64,000 nucleotides of DNA, from contig JACJYV010000010.1 in NCBI GenBank assembly GCA_020635905.1, forward strand, positions 1-64,000, given 5' to 3'. Each line of letters opens with the position of its first letter. Position 1 is the stretch's first letter. Position numbers and translations under genes: made by a program. The notes below the pieces were generated by a model. It did not search any database. It saw only the letters and a list, made by a program, of their open reading frames with translations, and was not told the origin of the DNA. The DNA comes from Bacteroidia bacterium (GTDB taxonomy: Bacteria; Bacteroidota; Bacteroidia; J057; JADKCL01). Shown here piece by piece: positions 15,077 through 23,414 of this stretch.

Positions 15077-17764
15077 TCAACCCAGACTGGCCAGGTTTTC
15101 CTGCAGCATTTTCAGTTTCGTTTCAGAATCTGCTTTCTTTTGCCTTTCGTTTTCAACCACGGCGGGAGCGGCATTGGCCACAAATTTCTCGTTGTCGAGC
15201 TTGCGCATGACGGAAACCAGGAATCCTTCCAGATACTTAATTTCTTCCCGGATTTTGGCTTTTTCGGCCTCCACGTCAATGGAATCACCCAAAGGAATGT
15301 AAAACTCATGGGTTTTCACCCTCACCGTGGCTGCGCCACTGATGGGTTCAGAACTGAAATCCAGGCTTTCCAGATTGAGGAATTTGCTCAGAATCTCCTG
15401 ATTGGCGCGGAAAATTTCAGGCTCCGTGGTATTTACGAAGAGCTCAATGGGCGTTTTATTGGAAATGCCTTTTTCCAGCCTGAGTGACCGGATTGCAGAA
15501 ATTGTTTCGTGAATCAGGCCCATTTGGGCAATGGTCTCATTTCCTGCATTATCATTCAGAACGATGGAGTTGCGGGCCAGAATCAGGGCTTCGCCAGACT
15601 TGCGTTCCCGCAGATTTTGCCAGATTTCCTCAGAAATGAAAGGCATGAAGGGATGAACCATCTGCAGCAATTGCTCGAAAAGATCCAGGGCCTTTTCGTA
15701 GGCAGGTACAGAAAGAGAGGTGCCCCGCGGCTTGAGCATTTCCAAAAACCAGGAGCAGAAATCGTCCCAGATCAGCTTGTAAAGCAGCATGAGGGCTTCA
15801 CTCAGGCGGAATTGCTCAAATAGCTGGGTCAGCTCGGCATTGGCTTGTTGCACCCGGGCCTGCATCCAGGCGATGGACCGCTCTTCCAGATTGCTCATGG
15901 TGTCGCCCTCAGGGGTCCACATGGAAACCAGGTTGCGGGCGTTCCAGATTTTATTGGCAAAGTTGCGGCCCGTTTCGCAGAGCTTGGAACTGAGGCCGTC
16001 TTTTTCCACATCCAGAGGCGTGTCAAACATGAGGTCGCCACCCGCGGGGGAGGAGAGGAGAATCCCCACCCGTACCCCGTCGGCCCCGTAAAGGGCGATC
16101 AGGTCGAGGGCGTCGGGCGAATTTCCCAGCGATTTGGACATTTTGCGGCCTTTCTGGTCACGGATCAGGCCGGTCAGGTAAACATTGGTGAAGGGCTTTT
16201 CCCCCATGTATTCATATCCGGCAATGATCATGCGGGCCACCCAGAAAAAGAGGATATCCGGCCCCGTAACCAGATCGTTGGTGGGGTAATAATATTTCAG
16301 TTCCTCGTTGCCCGGGTTGGTGATGCCCTTAAATACCTGAAAGGGCCAGAGCCAGCTCGAAAACCAGGTGTCCAGTACGTCGGCATCCTGATACATGTCG
16401 CTCAGTCCCAGGCTGGCATTTCCGGTCGCTTTGCGGGCTTTTTCCAGGGCTTCTTCCGGGGTGGGCGCCACAAACAACTGACGCTCTGTTTCGTCCAGTT
16501 CCTTTTCGCTCTCGAGGTACCAACAGGGAATTTGCTGTCCCCACCAAAGCTGACGGGAAATACACCAGTCCTTGATGTTTTCCATCCAGTGGCGGTAGGT
16601 ATTTTTGAATTTGGAAGGAATCAGGTTGATGGTGTCCTCCATGACCGCTTTGTAGGCGGGTTCGCCCAGCGTTTTCATACTCACCCACCACTGCAGCGAC
16701 AAACGGGGCTCAATTACGGCATCTGTGCGCTCAGAATGGCCCACAGAGTGAGGATAGTCTTCAATTTTGACGATGTGGCCGGCCGCTTCCAGGTCTTTGA
16801 CAATCAGTTTGCGGCACTCAAAACGATCCGTACCAATGTATAATTGAGCGGCTTCAGACATGGTTCCGTCTGCGTTAAGCACGTCAATGATGGGCAGGTT
16901 GTGGCGTTGCCCGATCTGGTAGTCGTTTACGTCGTGGGCAGGCGTTACCTTGAGGCAACCCGTTCCAAACTCCATGGTCACATAATCGTCGGCGATGATA
17001 GGAATGGGACGATTGATCAGGGGAACGAGGGCTTTTTTGCCAACGAGGTGCTGGTAGCGTTTGTCGTTGGGGTGAACGGAAATGGCTGTATCGCCCAGAA
17101 TGGTTTCGGGGCGGGTGGTGGCAATGGTCACGTACTGGTCTGTGGTGCCTTCGATCAGGTAGCGAACCTGGTGCAATTTGCCTACGGCCTCCCTGTGAAT
17201 TACTTCCTCGTCAGAAAGAGCCGTTTTACCTGCAGGATCCCAGTTTACCATGCGGATGCCCCGGTAAATCAGTCCCTTGTCGTACAGGTCGCAGAACACG
17301 CGGATTACGGACTCGTAATAGTCGTCGTCCATGGTAAAACGGGTGCGGTCCCAATCGCAGCTGCAGCCGAGTTTGCGCAGTTGTTGCAGAATAATTCCCC
17401 CGTATTTGTCCTTCCAGGCGAAGGCATGTTTGAGGAATTCCTCCCGGGTCAGGTCCGATTTTTTGATGCCCTGGTCCCGCAATTGCTTCACCACTTTGGC
17501 CTCGGTGGCGATGGAGGCGTGGTCAGTGCCGGGCACCCAGCAGGCATTGAAGCCTTCCATGCGCTTGCGGCGAATGAGGATATCCTGGATGGTATTATTC
17601 AAAATGTGGCCCATGTGGAGAATTCCGGTCACATTCGGCGGGGGAATGACGATGGTGTAGGGCTCGCGGTCATCTGGAACGGATTTGAAAAAGCCGTTTT
17701 CTTCCCAGAATTGGTACCATTTTCCTTCGATCTCTGCCGGGTTGTATTTGGTCGAAATGCTCAT
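15077..17764 (-). CDS. valS: Valyl-tRNA synthetase
   Basis: An 895-residue class I aminoacyl-tRNA synthetase that charges tRNA-Val with valine. The signature HIGH appears as HMGH (50-53) in PPPNVTGILHMGHILNN, and KMSKS as KGRKMSKSLGNS at about 550. The editing (CP1) domain is at about 200-400, including TTRPETILGDTAI. An anticodon-binding domain follows, and the C-terminal coiled-coil arm typical of ValRS is present (YLEGFLVSVMRKLDNEKFVANAAP). Length is normal for the enzyme. The start ATG at 17764 has an exact -7 element 26 bp upstream. No T-box leader was seen. It is transcribed alone. Confidence 0.98.
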   Translation of the reverse strand: MSISTKYNPAEIEGKWYQFWEENGFFKSVPDDREPYTIVIPPPNVTGILHMGHILNNTIQDILIRRKRMEGFNACWVPGTDHASIATEAKVVKQLRDQGIKKSDLTREEFLKHAFAWKDKYGGIILQQLRKLGCSCDWDRTRFTMDDDYYESVIRVFCDLYDKGLIYRGIRMVNWDPAGKTALSDEEVIHREAVGKLHQVRYLIEGTTDQYVTIATTRPETILGDTAISVHPNDKRYQHLVGKKALVPLINRPIPIIADDYVTMEFGTGCLKVTPAHDVNDYQIGQRHNLPIIDVLNADGTMSEAAQLYIGTDRFECRKLIVKDLEAAGHIVKIEDYPHSVGHSERTDAVIEPRLSLQWWVSMKTLGEPAYKAVMEDTINLIPSKFKNTYRHWMENIKDWCISRQLWWGQQIPCWYLESEKELDETERQLFVAPTPEEALEKARKATGNASLGLSDMYQDADVLDTWFSSWLWPFQVFKGITNPGNEELKYYYPTNDLVTGPDILFFWVARMIIAGYEYMGEKPFTNVYLTGLIRDQKGRKMSKSLGNSPDALDLIALYGADGVRVGILLSSPAGGDLMFDTPLDVEKDGLSSKLCETGRNFANKIWNARNLVSMWTPEGDTMSNLEERSIAWMQARVQQANAELTQLFEQFRLSEALMLLYKLIWDDFCSWFLEMLKPRGTSLSVPAYEKALDLFEQLLQMVHPFMPFISEEIWQNLRERKSGEALILARNSIVLNDNAGNETIAQMGLIHETISAIRSLRLEKGISNKTPIELFVNTTEPEIFRANQEILSKFLNLESLDFSSEPISGAATVRVKTHEFYIPLGDSIDVEAEKAKIREEIKYLEGFLVSVMRKLDNEKFVANAAPAVVENERQKKADSETKLKMLQENLASLG

Positions 17765-17789
17765 AAGGGCGTAAATTTTAAATGTGGGG

Positions 17790-17797
17790 CAAAAATA
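17790..17797 (-). promoter_or_regulatory. -7 element of valS
   Basis: TATTTTTG on the minus strand (complement of 17790-17797) matches TAnnTTTG exactly, 26 bp before the start codon. No clear TTG at the expected distance. Confidence 0.45.
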
Positions 17798-17826
17798 GGG
17801 GGATTTTTTGAGAATTGCCGGGTAAA

Positions 17827-17930
17827 GTTGTGGTTGGTGTTGTGGTTGGTGGTTATTGGTTGGTTGTTGTTGGTTGCCGCATTGTGGGGCCTTTGGCCGT
17901 TGTGGTAGTTTTTGGTTGATGGTTGATTAG
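17827..17930. repeat. G/T-rich low-complexity tract
   Basis: About 100 bp composed mostly of GTTGTGGTTGG-like words (irregular TTGG/TTGTGG units) upstream of valS. It is not a strict tandem repeat. Confidence 0.6.
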
Positions 17931-18003
17931 GTAGCAATCAAATTTTATTGAGAGAGAATCGATTTTTTCTGCAAATTACCTTTCACAGATTTTCAATTCA
18001 CCC

Positions 18004-18429
18004 ATGAAAAGATTATTTCACCCCCTGTTTATTGCCTTTCTCCTCTTGTTGATCGGCCAGTCCTGCCACCCTTTCGACAAGTCGCAGGTGCCGCAAATCA
18101 CAGTTCAGCCAGGCCTGGTACCTGTTTTTTCCTTTTCGCCTGAAACTGCTTTCAGAATTCGTGTATTCAAAGGGGATAAGGATCTGGATACTTACGGCGA
18201 CGAATTGATGTGGGAACTGACGGGTGTGGGAGCAGAAAACAGCCTGCAGTCGCCCATTACCTACGGTATTGGTCCAGAGGACTACCACCAGGACAGGCCC
18301 GCCAAACCTTTGCAGGCAGGCGAAACTTATACTGTAGTCATAATGCGCATGGATCCCAAGGCTTCGGGGGATGGATTTACCCGCAGGTCGAACGATTATA
18401 GAGCCTCGGCTACCTTTTTGGCACAATAA
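18004..18429 (+). CDS. Small lipoprotein
   Basis: A 141-residue lipoprotein: MKRLFHPLFIAFLLLLIGQS then Cys21 (lipobox IGQSC). The mature part is one compact beta-rich domain with LQAGETYTVVIMRMDPKASG near the end, which looks like a small immunoglobulin-type or carbohydrate-binding-like fold. No family recognised. A TACCTTTC box (17978-17985, 7 of 8 to the -7 consensus) lies 18 bp upstream. It is followed 72 bp later by the exported protein at 18502. Confidence 0.7.
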   Translation: MKRLFHPLFIAFLLLLIGQSCHPFDKSQVPQITVQPGLVPVFSFSPETAFRIRVFKGDKDLDTYGDELMWELTGVGAENSLQSPITYGIGPEDYHQDRPAKPLQAGETYTVVIMRMDPKASGDGFTRRSNDYRASATFLAQ

Positions 18430-18501
18430 TTGATACGAAATTTGAAACATCCGTTCGTGGATGGATTTGTATTGGTTTTGTAAGCCAAACCCTTTAATTC
18501 A

Positions 18502-19224
18502 ATGAAAAGAACCTTTAACGCTTCACTTGTCTCGTTTTTTCTTTTTTGGGGAATGATGGCTCAGGCCCAGACCTGGCTGGGGGGCGAAATTGGGATGAAA
18601 TGGGACGTCGCCCGCAGTAGTTCCACCGGCAGCGGCATCAGTGCCCGACCTGTTGCGGGTGGGATGGCCCGGGGCCTTACCGTAAGCCATTATCTGGTTC
18701 CATTTCTCGAAATTCAGACCGGGGTCAATTATCAGGAATATTACATGGGCCAAACTTACCACGCCGTTTTTTTCGATAATTTCCAGTCCTTCACTGATAT
18801 TTACCGGGTTGGAACCTGCCTTCAGGTACCTGTTCGGGCAAAAATTCATTTCCCAATTGAAAAAGACCGCTGGACGGTTTTTGGCCTGGTGGGCAACAGT
18901 CTGAATCTCAAACGCGAGATGGAGCCCTCCAGGATCGAGCAGGCCGGACATGCTCAACTATCCTACATTTATGAGGGCCCTGTCCAAAAAGCCAGGGTTT
19001 TTCCCCTGGCCGAACTCGGCTTTGGGGTGGCCCACAAAATCAAAAAACACTTCCAGCTGACCTGGACTTTTTCCCGCTATTTTGGCTTTGCCAAAGTGGC
19101 CGAATCCCGCATTACTTATAATAATGGATTCTCACCCATTTATTACGCCAGAATCCATAGCCTGGGTGATTACTTTCGCATGACCGTGGGTTTGAGCTAC
19201 GAAGTCTTTCATTTGTGGAATTGA
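18502..19224 (+). CDS. Outer-membrane beta-barrel protein, PorT-like, copy 1
   Basis: A 240-residue protein with a signal peptide (MKRTFNASLVSFFLFWGMMA, cleavage after AQAQ). The rest alternates amphipathic strands and turns (EIQTGVNYQEYYMGQ, QVPVRAKIHFP, LAELGFGVAHKIKKHFQLTW, RMTVGLSYEVFHLWN) in the manner of the PorT/outer-membrane-beta-barrel group of Bacteroidota. The C-terminus ends in an aromatic strand. Same layout and similar motifs as the next gene at 19321 (signal, ILGAEFG/LGGEIG opening, QTGV/QSGI, QVPVR/QIPLR), so the two are likely tandem paralogs. Function unknown. Confidence 0.75.
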   Translation: MKRTFNASLVSFFLFWGMMAQAQTWLGGEIGMKWDVARSSSTGSGISARPVAGGMARGLTVSHYLVPFLEIQTGVNYQEYYMGQTYHAVFFDNFQSFTDIYRVGTCLQVPVRAKIHFPIEKDRWTVFGLVGNSLNLKREMEPSRIEQAGHAQLSYIYEGPVQKARVFPLAELGFGVAHKIKKHFQLTWTFSRYFGFAKVAESRITYNNGFSPIYYARIHSLGDYFRMTVGLSYEVFHLWN

Positions 19225-19320
19225 GTTCTGGAGTGTGATGGGAGGTCCTCCTAAAATTATTGCACTGCTTTGGGTCTGACAGTTGCCTAATTTAGATCTG
19301 AAATCCAACGTCGCAATTCA

Positions 19321-20073
19321 ATGAAAATCCCGAAGCAAATATTTCTGGTTATCCTCCTGGGTTCCCTTTTCCTGCCTCTGCATGCCCAACTGATCCTGGG
19401 AGCGGAATTTGGTCCAAGGGTCCATCTAAGTCGCAGCAATGATCCCAACGGAATGGTGAAAACTCCGCCCTTTGGCGTCATGCCCTATATGGGGATGACC
19501 CTGGGCTATAAGGTTGACAGGCATGTCGAATTCCAATCTGGCATTACCCTGGGGGAAATGGTGCGTGGGTTTGATCTGCAGAATCCGGTTACAGGCCAAT
19601 CGTTTTTTACCATTCATTCAGCGGCAGTTTCCTATGTTCAGATTCCGCTGAGGGTCAGGTATTATATCCCGGTCGTGAAAGATAATTGTGCTCTGTTTGT
19701 CCAGGGTGGATACATGGCAGGATTTGGTACGGGAATGTACAAAACCAATGACTTTACCCTTCTTCCAACCCAAAATGACCCTGATTTTCGGGCCACAGAA
19801 AAAACAGTTTACCCCCATGGAAAATTCTTCAATTCCGCCGAGGCAGGTATGGGATTGGTGGTAAACACCCCGAAGGGAATTTCATTTAGCTGGACTGCAG
19901 CCTGGCATCCTGGCTTGCGGGAGGTGATTCATACCCAGCTCAGTTACCAGGTGGATAACAACCCCATCACTCAGGCAGATATTCGCTCCAATGGCAGCTA
20001 CCTGCGCTCTTCATTGGGCATTAATTACCATCTCGGGTACATTCGAAAAAAGTATTCCTGCACTCCTGCCTGA
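19321..20073 (+). CDS. Outer-membrane beta-barrel protein, PorT-like, copy 2
   Basis: A 250-residue paralog of the 18502 product: signal peptide MKIPKQIFLVILLGSLFLPL (cleavage after HAQ), then LILGAEFGPRVHLSRS, FQSGITLGEMV, VQIPLRVRYYIPV and a last strand ending in SLGINYHLGYI. A short basic/Cys tail (RKKYSCTPA) is added at the C-terminus. It is convergent with the membrane-anchored protein at 20080 (6 bp apart). A -7-like TAATTTAG is at 19288-19295, 25 bp before the start. Confidence 0.75.
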   Translation: MKIPKQIFLVILLGSLFLPLHAQLILGAEFGPRVHLSRSNDPNGMVKTPPFGVMPYMGMTLGYKVDRHVEFQSGITLGEMVRGFDLQNPVTGQSFFTIHSAAVSYVQIPLRVRYYIPVVKDNCALFVQGGYMAGFGTGMYKTNDFTLLPTQNDPDFRATEKTVYPHGKFFNSAEAGMGLVVNTPKGISFSWTAAWHPGLREVIHTQLSYQVDNNPITQADIRSNGSYLRSSLGINYHLGYIRKKYSCTPA

Positions 20074-20079
20074 ATCAGG

Positions 20080-21396
20080 TCAGGATTCTGCCCTTGGTTT
20101 TCTGAGGCGACCTATCAGGAAGACAATCAGGATGAGCAGAATGCTGCCTCCCCCCAGCCAGACCCAGAGGGGAACAGGGTAGGGGAGATTGGTGATTTCA
20201 GCTTCCACTTTGAAAGTTTTCAGCCACCAAACCTGGGGTTCGTCGTGCTTGCGGATGGCATAATGAAAATCTAGGTGCATGTGCTCCGTGACCTTGTTGC
20301 GGGCTAAATGATATTCCAGCACCATTTTGGGCTCTTTGGATCCCATGGGCAGGTTGAAGCTTTCCCGGGCAGGCAATTTTTCTTTTTGGTACCACGGAAC
20401 CACCCGGGCGGCGACCCTGCCTTTCTCTCCATACAAATGCGAAAAAATCTGGTGGCTGAAATCTTCCCGGTCGGCGATGCCCCTGAGGTTGATATCGAAG
20501 ATCAGATTGACCGAATCACCTTTAATTTTGGCATCCCGATAGGAAATGGCCTGCAGACGGGGGTTGAAGGGCCATTCATCTGGTTTTACCTCAAGTTCAG
20601 ATTTCAGCACCTGGCCGAAGGCCAGGCCCTTTTTGGTCAGGCGGGAGTTCTGGGCAGGAAATGAATAATTTCCGGCAAAATCCTGTTTGACGTCGTCCTC
20701 CTCCAGTACCTGAATGCCCATGGGGTCGCCTTCCACGGCCCGCACATAGCCCGTGTATTTCGAGGTGTAATTATGCCCTGAAATGTAAGGAAAGGTCCTG
20801 CGGGTAGTGCCCTGAGATTCGAGCACCCAGAAAAATTCAGGAACGCCGTCCCCGAAGATGAAGGGGCGGTCCCAGCGGCGGCCATTGGCAGTAAGGGTCG
20901 CCACCTCAAAGTTTCCGAAAGTAACTGCATACCAATTTCGCTCTGGAACCCGAAGCAGGAAGGTATCTTCGGTGGCGGCATGGCCAGGGGCATATCCCGC
21001 GCTGTTCCAACTGGCGCGGGCCAGCACCTTCTGGTCTTTGTCCTCCCGCGGCAGAAGTGCCGCGGGGACCCAAAAGTGGAGGGTATCTCTCAGGTCACGC
21101 GGTCGGATGAATTTGAGGGATAAAGAGGTAACCAGCAGCCCGGTGGGAGGATCTATCAAAGACAAATTCGCTTCCAAACTGCCTTTGAAGGTGTCCCCTT
21201 TGGCGTATTCCATTACAGCCTTGAAAGGAATTACCGTCCCGATTTCACCTTTTTGGACCTTTCCCGGGGGTAGTAGTCTGATTTTGGGCTGCAATTCTTT
21301 GCCTTTTTGCTGCCCCTGGGCAGAATTGGGAAAGGTAATTATTCCCAACCCGGTCAACAGGAGGATAAGGGGGAAAACAGCTCGGGATATTTGCAT
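20080..21396 (-). CDS. Exported, C-terminally membrane-anchored protein
   Basis: A 438-residue protein beginning at ATG 21396 (MQISRAVFPLILLLTGLGII, signal peptide cleaved near SAQGQQ). A longer frame would run back into intron RNA and a terminator, so that start is rejected. The exported part (about 30-400) is beta-rich, with no catalytic motif recognised; repeated immunoglobulin-like patterns such as VIPFKAVMEYAKGDTFKGSL are seen. One membrane helix lies near the end (VWLGGGSILLILIVFLIG) followed by a basic tail (RLRKPRAES), so the bulk faces the periplasm. The group IIC intron now lies 77 bp upstream of its start; its promoter was not found. Confidence 0.75.
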   Translation of the reverse strand: MQISRAVFPLILLLTGLGIITFPNSAQGQQKGKELQPKIRLLPPGKVQKGEIGTVIPFKAVMEYAKGDTFKGSLEANLSLIDPPTGLLVTSLSLKFIRPRDLRDTLHFWVPAALLPREDKDQKVLARASWNSAGYAPGHAATEDTFLLRVPERNWYAVTFGNFEVATLTANGRRWDRPFIFGDGVPEFFWVLESQGTTRRTFPYISGHNYTSKYTGYVRAVEGDPMGIQVLEEDDVKQDFAGNYSFPAQNSRLTKKGLAFGQVLKSELEVKPDEWPFNPRLQAISYRDAKIKGDSVNLIFDINLRGIADREDFSHQIFSHLYGEKGRVAARVVPWYQKEKLPARESFNLPMGSKEPKMVLEYHLARNKVTEHMHLDFHYAIRKHDEPQVWWLKTFKVEAEITNLPYPVPLWVWLGGGSILLILIVFLIGRLRKPRAES

Positions 21397-21435
21397 AGGA
21401 TGGTCTTTCCTTAAAGAAAATGAGAATTTCTGAAT

Positions 21436-21470
21436 AAAAAAAAGCCGGGTTTTAGCCCGGCCCTTTTTCT
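21436..21470. terminator. Bidirectional terminator, target of the group II intron
   Basis: Stem GCCGGG (21444-21449)/CCCGGC (21456-21461), loop TTTTAG. Plus-strand tail CCTTTTTCTT; minus-strand tail eight T (complement of 21436-21443). Before the intron inserted, this hairpin would have followed the stop codon of the giant minus-strand gene at 23415 by about 20-30 bp. Confidence 0.85.
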
Positions 21471-21472
21471 TG

Positions 21473-23405
21473 GTGCGCCCGGCATGGCGCGTTACTATAG
21501 GGTGTAAGTCCCGAACACGCCCGTCAGGGGGAAGTGTTAGCCGGACGGCAAGGGTGTCCTTCGAGAGGAGGAATCTGAAGGAAGCCGCAGGCAAATCGCT
21601 GGCCCGACGAACAGAAATCGCATAATAGGCCAAACTGCTGGGTTAGGCGGCCAATATCGTCAAAGCCCTATCCCTGTCCGGAAAGCAGTTGGGTATATGC
21701 GGCGGGCATAAGCGTGAAAGTAACGCGTCTTACCCGGGGATATCCGAGGTGCAGTTCTGTCTGAACCCGCGGTTCTCAGTAAAGAGGGGCGTGAATGCAC
21801 CGGGAAGTCAGCCGAGGCCATAGTAGGTTTTCGACCAAAACCGAAGGGCCGAACCTAAAGATTAGAGGAATATGGACCTAATTCAGGAAATGGAAGCAGA
21901 AGCAGTCACTTACTTTGGAATAAGTAAGGCTCATGGATTTGGTAGTACCGACCGGAAGTTGGGAGGTCACCTATGAGTGCGTCAAACCAATCCTCGAAGC
22001 GGGAATCACCAATTCCAGAGGTAAATCAATTGATCGAACGTTTGGTCGAACGCGAGAACATGACCCTTGCCTTCGAAAAGGTATGTTCAAACAAGGGAGC
22101 TCCCGGCTGTGACGGGATGGAACTAACTGACCTTGAACCCTACCTCCAAAGACAGTGGTCAACTCTAAAAAGCTCCCTGCTTGGAAGCAACTACTACCCT
22201 GAAGCAGTATTGCAGGTCGAAATACGCAAGGAAAGCGGTGGAACCCGCAAACTTGGTATCCCGACGGTAGTAGATCGGCTGATCCAGCAGGGTCTGCACC
22301 AGATCCTAAGTCCGCTTTTCGATCCGCATTTTTCTGACCACAGCTATGGCTTTCGTCCTGGCAAATCGGCAGAACAGGCGGTGGTGCAATCTCAGCAATA
22401 CATCCTGCAAGGATATAACTGGGTGGTAGACATGGATCTGGAAAAGTTCTTTGACGAAGTATCTCACGACGTTCTGATGGGCAAGGTGATGAAAAAGGTG
22501 CAGGACAAAGCGGTCCTGCGATTGATTCGTCGCTACCTTGAAGCCGATGTGATGATAAACGGGAAGCGGGAAGTCCGCCGTAAAGGTGTACCGCAAGGTG
22601 GCCCTCTATCGCCTCTTCTGTCCAACATCCTGCTGGATGATCTGGACAAGGAACTGGAGAAAAGAGGCCATCGCTTCTGCCGGTACGCGGACGACTGCAA
22701 CATCTATGTTCGAAGTGCGAGAGCGGGCGAACGAGTGAAAGAGTCGTTGACGGAGTGGCTCCGTAAGCGCCTGAAACTGAAAGTAAATGAAGCCAAGAGC
22801 GCCGTAGCCCGTCCGTGGAAACGGTCCTTTCTTGGATTTACCTTCCTTGCGGACAAACTCAGGCGAATCACGGTGGCGAAGAAATCCATCAAACGCTTCA
22901 AGGGTAAAGTAAAGGAATTACTGCGAAAAGGGAAAGGGCGTAATCTGGGCCGATTCATCGAGGAGGACCTCAATCCTCTGATACGGGGCTGGATCAACTA
23001 CTTCCGGGCCGCTCAAACCAAACGCTTTGCCCAGGACCTTGATGAATGGATCAGACATCATTTACGGAAAATCATCTGGCGGCAATGGAAACGAAACTGG
23101 ACCCGTTACGAAGGATTGATGAGTCGCGGACTCCCAGAAGACCGGGCAAGGCAATCAGCCTTTAATGGACGCGGTCCCTGGTGGAACTCCGGCGCCAGCC
23201 ACATGAACCATGCCTTCCGCAAATCCTACTTCAAAACCTTGAAACTCGTGTCAATGGAAGACCAATTGAATTACTGGAAAGCGAATGTTTAGGAACCGCC
23301 GTGATACGGAACCGTACGTCCGGTGGTGTGAGAGGACGAAAATAAAAGTAAGCACCTTTGCCATAAGCAGGTTTAAATGCTAACTTTTATTTTCTCCTAC
23401 TCGAT
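21473..23405 (+). mobile_element. Class IIC group II intron
   Basis: The 5' end GTGCGCCCGGCATGG (21473 on) and the inner words AGGGTGTAAGTCCC and AAGGGTGTCC agree with the class IIC ribozyme layout (as in the Oceanobacillus intron, from memory). Domain V is at about 23290-23325: GAACCGCCG ... ACGGAACCGT ... CGGTGG, followed by TGAGAGGAC. Domain VI is a long hairpin, GAAAATAAAAGT/ACTTTTATTTTC, about 23338-23394. The 3' end CTACTCGAT is at 23397-23405. It encodes the maturase at 21973. It sits right after a terminator hairpin, the normal target of this class. Confidence 0.92.
21973..23292 (+). CDS. ltrA: Group II intron reverse transcriptase/maturase
   Basis: A 439-residue intron-encoded protein that splices its own intron RNA and copies it into DNA at the target. 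The reverse-transcriptase blocks are present in order: YGFRPGKSAEQAV, DMDLEKFFDEVSHD, GVPQGGPLSPLLSNILLDDL and the catalytic RYADDCNIYV. The maturase (X) domain is FLGFTF through LIRGWINYFRAA. No HNH endonuclease domain follows, as usual for class IIC proteins of about 420-440 aa. The ATG at 21973 lies inside domain IV. It appears intact, so the element may be active. Confidence 0.97.
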   Translation: MSASNQSSKRESPIPEVNQLIERLVERENMTLAFEKVCSNKGAPGCDGMELTDLEPYLQRQWSTLKSSLLGSNYYPEAVLQVEIRKESGGTRKLGIPTVVDRLIQQGLHQILSPLFDPHFSDHSYGFRPGKSAEQAVVQSQQYILQGYNWVVDMDLEKFFDEVSHDVLMGKVMKKVQDKAVLRLIRRYLEADVMINGKREVRRKGVPQGGPLSPLLSNILLDDLDKELEKRGHRFCRYADDCNIYVRSARAGERVKESLTEWLRKRLKLKVNEAKSAVARPWKRSFLGFTFLADKLRRITVAKKSIKRFKGKVKELLRKGKGRNLGRFIEEDLNPLIRGWINYFRAAQTKRFAQDLDEWIRHHLRKIIWRQWKRNWTRYEGLMSRGLPEDRARQSAFNGRGPWWNSGASHMNHAFRKSYFKTLKLVSMEDQLNYWKANV

Positions 23406-23414
23406 TAAATGCCT

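Noticed and set aside
15845..17908. Two long plus-strand frames (332 and 354 codons) opposite valS
   Set aside because: They are fully antisense to a clear valyl-tRNA synthetase and have no recognisable domain or start context; they arise from its codon bias.
17765..18003. T-box leader of valS
   Set aside because: No T-box sequence or specifier hairpin; the region is short and G/T-rich, and T-boxes are not typical of this phylum.
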